DNA of 64,000 nucleotides from Setophaga petechia. Its lineage: Eukaryota; Chordata; Aves; Passeriformes; Parulidae. The position numbers and the translations under genes are program-made. The stretch spans positions 10,558,001-10,622,000 of the forward strand of contig JANCRA010000031.1 in NCBI GenBank assembly GCA_024362935.1, written 5' to 3'. The notes under the pieces were generated by a model. The model was not told the origin of the DNA. It ran no database searches and saw nothing but the letters and a program-made list of their open reading frames with translations. Shown here piece by piece: positions 59,171-64,000 of the stretch (its first letter is position 1; the number at the start of each line of letters is the position of its first letter).

Positions 59171-59176
59171 AATAAA
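59171..59176 (+). terminator. Poly(A) signal of the nested LTR
   Basis: AATAAA about 45 bp before the LTR end, in the position expected for the end of R on the plus strand. Confidence 0.65.
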
Positions 59177-59598
59177 GGCGTTAAAAGGAGATAAAACTCC
59201 TGCCCTGTTGAGTTTTATTTCAGGGAACAGCCAGGGAGGGAACCGAACATAACTGACACAGTGTGGGAACAAATTGGAACATAATGAGGGAGGGGCCCCG
59301 GGACCACAGCCAATCATGGATCCCAAAACAGAGAACTTTCTGGAAACTGGGGAGGAGTGGGGAGTGATTGACTGGGCCCGGGGAGGAGAACAAGTATACA
59401 TATAAGGGAGAAAAGGGGAGGAGGAATTATATAACATACCTAACTGACAAGAGGGGTGGCGGGAGTAACCAGGGATACTGAATGAGTGACAGTTCACTGG
59501 CGGGAAGGGAGCATGAGGGCAGAACCATTACAGAACATAGAGGGAAACAATACAAATTAGGGGAGCAATAAAACAAACTAAATCAACACACTACCACA

Positions 59599-59604
59599 AG
59601 TGCC
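59599..59604. repeat. Right target-site duplication of the provirus (AGTGCC)
   Basis: Identical to 49922-49927 and directly adjacent to the LTR terminus. Confidence 0.95.
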
Positions 59605-62600
59605 TTTTACAGTGCTGTGCTCTGATTTAAGACATGTCTAAACCCAGCAGGGAATATTGAGGCAAAGAGCCCTAAAACACCTATTTTCAGAGCTGAATGC
59701 TATATAATTACTAACTGGCCTTGCTTCAAAAAAGGATGAAGTCTTACACAAACCAATCTATGTTGCTGGGACAGGAGCCAGTACCCTCGTGTGTCCCTAT
59801 GTTGCTCTATGGAGACAGACCAGAGTTTCAGAGGTTGACCAGGGCTCTGTGCCCTGCTTTGTCAGGGGGACCTGCCTGATGAAAGACTTCTGAAACCACT
59901 GTTAAAAATCTGTTCTTTTGGAATGAAAACTCTATGTTACTTAACTCAATTCCAAGTAGACCAGCCCATATTATTTTTGGTACGGGTATTGTAATGACTT
60001 CTAAGTGATTTGAATTGCTGCTAGAAATTTTGTGTTTGTTTTACAACCCATAAAGTTTGGGCTGTAAAACAGAAGCTGTGAATCTATTGGGTAGTATTTT
60101 CCTCGGTATTTCTGCTGCTCCTTTCAGTACCAGTGAACTGTGAAGAAGCCACAGTCCAGATTAACCATGGCACTCTGCCTTGTTTTCTGTATTGTCTCTT
60201 GTGGTATTGTAAGCACCTGATGTATAGATGACAAATACCCATGTTGCTGGCATGCACCTATGTGTTGCTGCTGATTCTTCAAATTTTACTGCTGCTACTT
60301 TATGTTCCCCAGAAAGAAGGAAGGACAGCCATAAAAAATAATTTTGACATTAGCCCATACTCTTCAATAGCCTGGCTCCTTCTCCATATTTGCTGGATTT
60401 TTACTTCTGCCATTCCCAGCACAGCATTTTGTAGGAATGCAGTCAATGAAATGAGCTGGCTGCACATCTAAATGAAAGCAACAGTGTGGGGTGTCAATGC
60501 AAAGTGTGCGATGAGAATTAACCCCCAAATCAGTGGGGTGGGAAGGGGACTCTTTGGAAGGAACTTCTGGATTTACTTTCAAGAATGTTCCCTGAAATAG
60601 TAGGATGCTTCTAATGCCTTCTGCCTGTAGTAAATACTCCCACATGGCACAAGTTATGTCAAAACTGTTCTTGAAGTTGTGGTTGCAGAAAAGCCATCTA
60701 CTCATAATCACAGACCTTTTCAAGTGGTTTTGACCTAGTCATTAATGTTTTTACTGGATTTCCTTGAATAACTTAGTCTTGCATTGTAACAAATGTCCTC
60801 AGTTACAAGTTACTGGAGAAAGGCTGTTCCCCTGCAACTTGCCACAGAGAAGCGGACATGACAATCACACTGTGTCTTCGCAGCTGAAATGAGAGAATTG
60901 CAGATATTCTAGCACGCTAAAATTAAAAAAAAACCCAAACATTTAGCCAAAAGAGTAAAAAGTGAGAGAGAAGGAATTTTAATGGCATTGAAATACACAT
61001 CAGTCAGAGGAAAACCAGTCCATTTTATCAGCAAGGATTTTGTTACTGACAGCTGCCTTCTCTAACACTTTGCCCATACTGAGAGCAAAATGAGACATCA
61101 AGCAAAAGCAGTTTTAACCTAAAATACTTGCTTGTTTTGAGTCATATTTTTCTTGTGCCTAGTTCACTAAGTACAATTATTCTGCTTTGGAAGTCATATG
61201 AAAAATGATGGTGAAACTACAAACACTCCAGTATCAAGTGCAGACTCATGTCTACATGTTCACACTTGTGCTCTCTTGTGCATTTTCCTTTTAATTATGC
61301 TATTTTTCTAGCAAGTAACAGATTACCTGACATGGATGTCAATTAGTCATCATTTTCCTGCTGCAAATCTTACCATCTGTTCAAGATTTCTTAGGATTCC
61401 ATGGGAGTTTTTAATGACTATTCACAGGGCCAGACCTTCAAATGTTAAAAACCTGGTATGATTATTCCAGAGTTTAAATTAATGTGGAGCTCCATAGAAG
61501 AAAGACAGTCTCATCCAGCTGGAGCTAAGCATTAGTTTCAACTAAATATGGTTGAGGATAGAGACCTGAATTCTCATTAACTCTGGATCCAATAGTTCAG
61601 TATCTTTATTTTTTACTAATGTAGCCATTTTTCTCTTTCTGTCTTTATAAGCAACAACAAAAATCAATTTCTTGCAGAGTGATTACCATTTATAAAACAC
61701 CATGTACTGCACAAAGGTGAGTAGTCAAAACAACCTTGTGTAGGAAGGCTGATGCCATGTGCAGCTGCTTGTTTTGCTCCTCATCACCCCTGTTCAGGGA
61801 AAAGCAATAGGTGTTTCAAGTCCCAGATAAATTCCTGTAATGCTCCTAGGATGCAGTCAAGTTCAAGAAACCCCAGAGTTTAATCAAAGTCCAATTAACT
61901 TCAAGGAAACCAAAGCAGAGAGATACAAGGTCTGATCATCAATATTACTGATAAGCTCTAAACTTCATTAATTTCAATAATAGATGAAGTGTGCTCAGTC
62001 CCTTTAAAGATGTCAACTGTTGTGCAACTTTCTCAGTACTGTTTATAAAAAGCCTCCTGCTTTGTGCTGTTGATTAGTTTGATTCTTGCAATATTCTACT
62101 GTAACAACAACCAAAAAAGCAACCAAACAAAAGCTGCTGGTGGTTTTCTTGGCTTTGGCAATTTAACATCATAAAAGTTAAAAATGAAAGTCCACCTTCA
62201 CTAAATTATTTTAATAGATGAAATAAAATATTTCAAAAGGAATTCTTCCTTTTGGGTAATATTCTGAAAATGCATCACAAACACCAGAAATTACTAATGC
62301 GGATAATACTGCCACTGTTCCAGCTGACTAAAAATAGAGGTCTGTGACAGCCTAAGAATGAAAATGTTCAGTGAGAAGTTTGTAACTGCTAGTCATGGTT
62401 TCATCCCTTAAATCAATCTTCAGTGCAAGGAATGATTAATGGTCCTGGAGGAGTAAAAGCTCATTCCCCTGACTGCCCAGCGGAAAGAAAAGGGCTGGTA
62501 GCCTGGCAGTGGGTGGTAGGGAGGAGGATGTGCAGCTGCTGCTACAGGGGCATGGGACACCACCAAAGGACCAGGAGCGCATAGGGAGCAGTGGGAGCTG

Positions 62601-64000
62601 CACTGAGAAGGGAGATAGGGTCTTTTTGGGTAGCCCCACCCCACCTGTATCTCAGGGAAGCTGCCAAGGGCCTTGGGCCAGTCACAGCTGGCAGAAGCAC
62701 AGATTGCTTGAGACTGCTTGTTATTTTCCAGGGCAGCTGGGGTCAGAGGAGAGACTGTCCTGCCATATGGGACATCCTTCATCTGGAAAACACCACCTCC
62801 ATTCACTTTCTCTTCTCTTCTGCTACCTACTATACAATCATCTGATAAGACCAGCTGCAGCATTTTTATTTGCTAGGAATGGGTTGAAGATTTACTTCTC
62901 ACAATTCAGGATCATGTTCCTTTGGGGTTTGTTCCTCACGTCTTTTCCCAGTTGCAACAACTTGCTTTCATTGGGAGTATGTTTTCATCCTGTCATACTT
63001 CACAGATCTCACAGTCTGATGATGTTCAAGCTCACTTGAACACAGTTAAAAGTTAACCCCTTCTTCAACTTTATTCCTCTCTACGTTTTTTAAAGACAAG
63101 AAAGCTCTCTTTTTCTTTTCCTCCTCTAAATCAATAACTCCTTTAAAACCTGGGGTTAAAATTTCCAGTGGTGTAATCTTGTGCAACAGTCAAGGATGGA
63201 GATATAAATATCATAAAGTCAAATACATCACTGAATCTGGAGCACATCCACAAATTTAAAAGCCGATGGGACACTCAGAGTAGAGATAAACACAGATGGA
63301 CAAAAACATTGCCAAAGAAAAGGATTAGACAGGACCCACAAGTGACATGAGGAAATGATCAGATCAAGTGCATTTTACTCCCACAAACGACCTTGCTTCC
63401 TGCCTCTTCTAGTAAGACGAGGCAAGAAATTTGTTACCCCCCACTAAGAATTCCTGTGCAGCAGAGAATCTTTTAAGGGTGCAGTCAATAAGTCTTGCCT
63501 GGCTTTGTGCTTCTGACTGACCACTCTGTGACCTTCTGGTGCTCCTCCCAGTTGCTGTCACTCAGCTATGGGCAATACCAGAACTTCCCCTCTGAACTGT
63601 GTCCTAATTCCCGTGACTACTCTGGTCTGCTATGTGTCCTCTGCTAAAAAAACCTGACTCATTGGACCACATGTGCATGAACTTGCTTTTTGCAATAAAT
63701 CGTTTCACTGCATACACATAGATGACATTCAAAAATTCTGTCTTTCCTCTAATGAAAAAGTTTCTGGTGGTGAGTCTACCTGGCCAGCATCATTTGGGAA
63801 TTACAAAAAAAAAAAAAGGAAGGAGCAGCATGATATCGCTCCCTCTTCTTTTTTACTCATCCCTGAGGGCTTTAACCCTCTGGGTATTGCAAAATATAAA
63901 AGGAAATATTTAAATTCTGAGACAGCTCATTCCCTAACCAATTCACTTGCTTGATCTCAATATCTGCCTAGTTATAGAAAGCTACTACTAGCATACCTAC
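59605..64000. other. Host flank, no gene recognised
   Basis: AT-rich unique sequence with one GC-richer patch at 62.45-62.80 kb that carries overlapping open frames on both strands (for example 62509-63039, plus, and 62420-62863, minus). None shows a known domain, and no splice-bounded exon could be defined. Confidence 0.5.

Larger units (their letters stand above)
58604..59222 (+). mobile_element. Nested solo LTR, 619 bp, opposite orientation to the provirus
   Basis: The element begins TGTTATGAAC and ends TTTATTTCA, with TG/CA termini and a 5-bp duplication GGGAA. On the plus strand it has a TATA box TATAAAAA at 58839-58846 and AATAAA at 59171-59176, so it is a plus-strand LTR. A 5-bp duplication fits ERVL-like or some gammaretrovirus-like families and differs from the 6-bp duplication of the host provirus, so it belongs to another lineage. 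No internal sequence remains. It must have inserted after the provirus and later lost its interior by LTR recombination. Confidence 0.95.
49928..59598 (-). mobile_element. Complete but defective endogenous retrovirus, betaretrovirus-like with alpharetrovirus-like env
   Basis: Two LTRs of 698 bp (the right one enlarged by a nested insertion) enclose, on the minus strand, a tRNA-Lys primer site, gag, a dUTPase-like domain, protease, reverse transcriptase, RNase H, integrase, env and a polypurine tract. The provirus is flanked by AGTGCC at 49922-49927 and 59599-59604. Without the nested element its length is about 9.05 kb. The Lys primer site, the Gag N-terminus, the A-AAA-AAC slippery site, dUTPase fused to protease and the 6-bp duplication point to a betaretrovirus-like (avian ERVK) lineage. 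The Env transmembrane subunit is of the alpharetrovirus pattern. Frame switches and stops interrupt several genes, so it cannot be autonomous as assembled. Confidence 0.95.
58277..59598 (-). mobile_element. Provirus 5' LTR, split by a nested solo LTR
   Basis: Removing the 619-bp nested element and one copy of its 5-bp duplication leaves exactly 698 bp, the length of the 3' LTR. Only positions 58304 and 59436 differ from the other copy, and both changes are CpG transitions. The TATA box (58552-58558) and poly(A) signal (58450-58455) lie on the gene side of the insertion, while most of U3 with its CCAAT boxes lies beyond it. The core promoter is therefore separated from its upstream control region by more than 600 bp. 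Confidence 0.95.

Noticed and set aside
58943..59497. 184-codon minus-strand ORF
   Set aside because: It runs across the junction of the provirus U3 and the nested solo LTR, so it is an accidental fusion of two noncoding regions.
62420..63039. Overlapping ORFs on both strands in a GC-richer patch
   Set aside because: Both strands are open because of base composition; no domain or splice sites support a gene.
1..64000. CRISPR arrays, tRNA or rRNA genes, bacterial operon signals
   Set aside because: None were seen; the sequence is vertebrate nuclear DNA, and no regular spacer arrays or tRNA box motifs were found by reading.

Overview
The window looks like a stretch of bird nuclear DNA, most likely from a songbird. 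The evidence is a moderately AT-rich, gene-poor background, 3' ends of CR1 LINEs that finish on the CR1 octamer-like ATTCTATGA tail, several LTRs of avian endogenous retrovirus type, and a pentanucleotide (TAATA)n tract lodged inside one LTR. I could not identify any host protein-coding exon with confidence. The species call is inference; no marker gene is present.

Layout. 1-9.6 kb: no gene recognised; one strong 50-nt hairpin. 9.64-10.11 kb: a probable LTR flanked by a 6-bp duplication. 10.1-36.4 kb: intergenic or intronic DNA with two CR1 tails (about 17.7 and 18.5 kb), a probable older LTR (about 19.7-20.1 kb), a 70-bp tandem duplication (about 30.0 kb) and a weak conserved-looking hydrophobic ORF at 16.4-16.6 kb. 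36.4-37.6 kb: a decayed CR1-like LINE whose reverse transcriptase motifs can still be read. 37.97-38.10 kb: a nested inverted repeat. 38.32-38.61 kb: a clean 294-bp solo LTR with 6-bp duplications. 43.7-44.3 and 48.2-48.9 kb: two more probable solo LTRs with unresolved ends. 59.6-64 kb: nothing recognised.

The main content is a complete minus-strand provirus at 49928-59598, flanked by the 6-bp duplication AGTGCC. Read on the minus strand it runs: 5' LTR, tRNA-Lys-type primer binding site, a leader with a splice donor and three copies of a 14-nt palindromic element, gag (myristoylated matrix, PPPY segment, capsid with major homology region, one zinc knuckle), an A-AAA-AAC frameshift site with a stem-loop, dUTPase-like domain, protease, reverse transcriptase, RNase H, integrase, splice acceptor, env (surface, transmembrane, membrane anchor with a long acidic tail), polypurine tract, 3' LTR. 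Gag and pol are betaretrovirus-like, while the transmembrane subunit carries the arrangement known from avian alpharetroviruses, so the provirus appears to be a mosaic.

The two 698-bp LTR copies differ at only two sites, so insertion seems recent. Yet gag, pro, integrase and env are each interrupted by frame switches or stop codons, so the copy is defective as assembled. After it inserted, a second retroviral element entered its 5' LTR and was reduced to a 619-bp solo LTR in the opposite orientation (58604-59222), flanked by a perfect 5-bp duplication GGGAA and lying about 45 bp upstream of the provirus TATA box.
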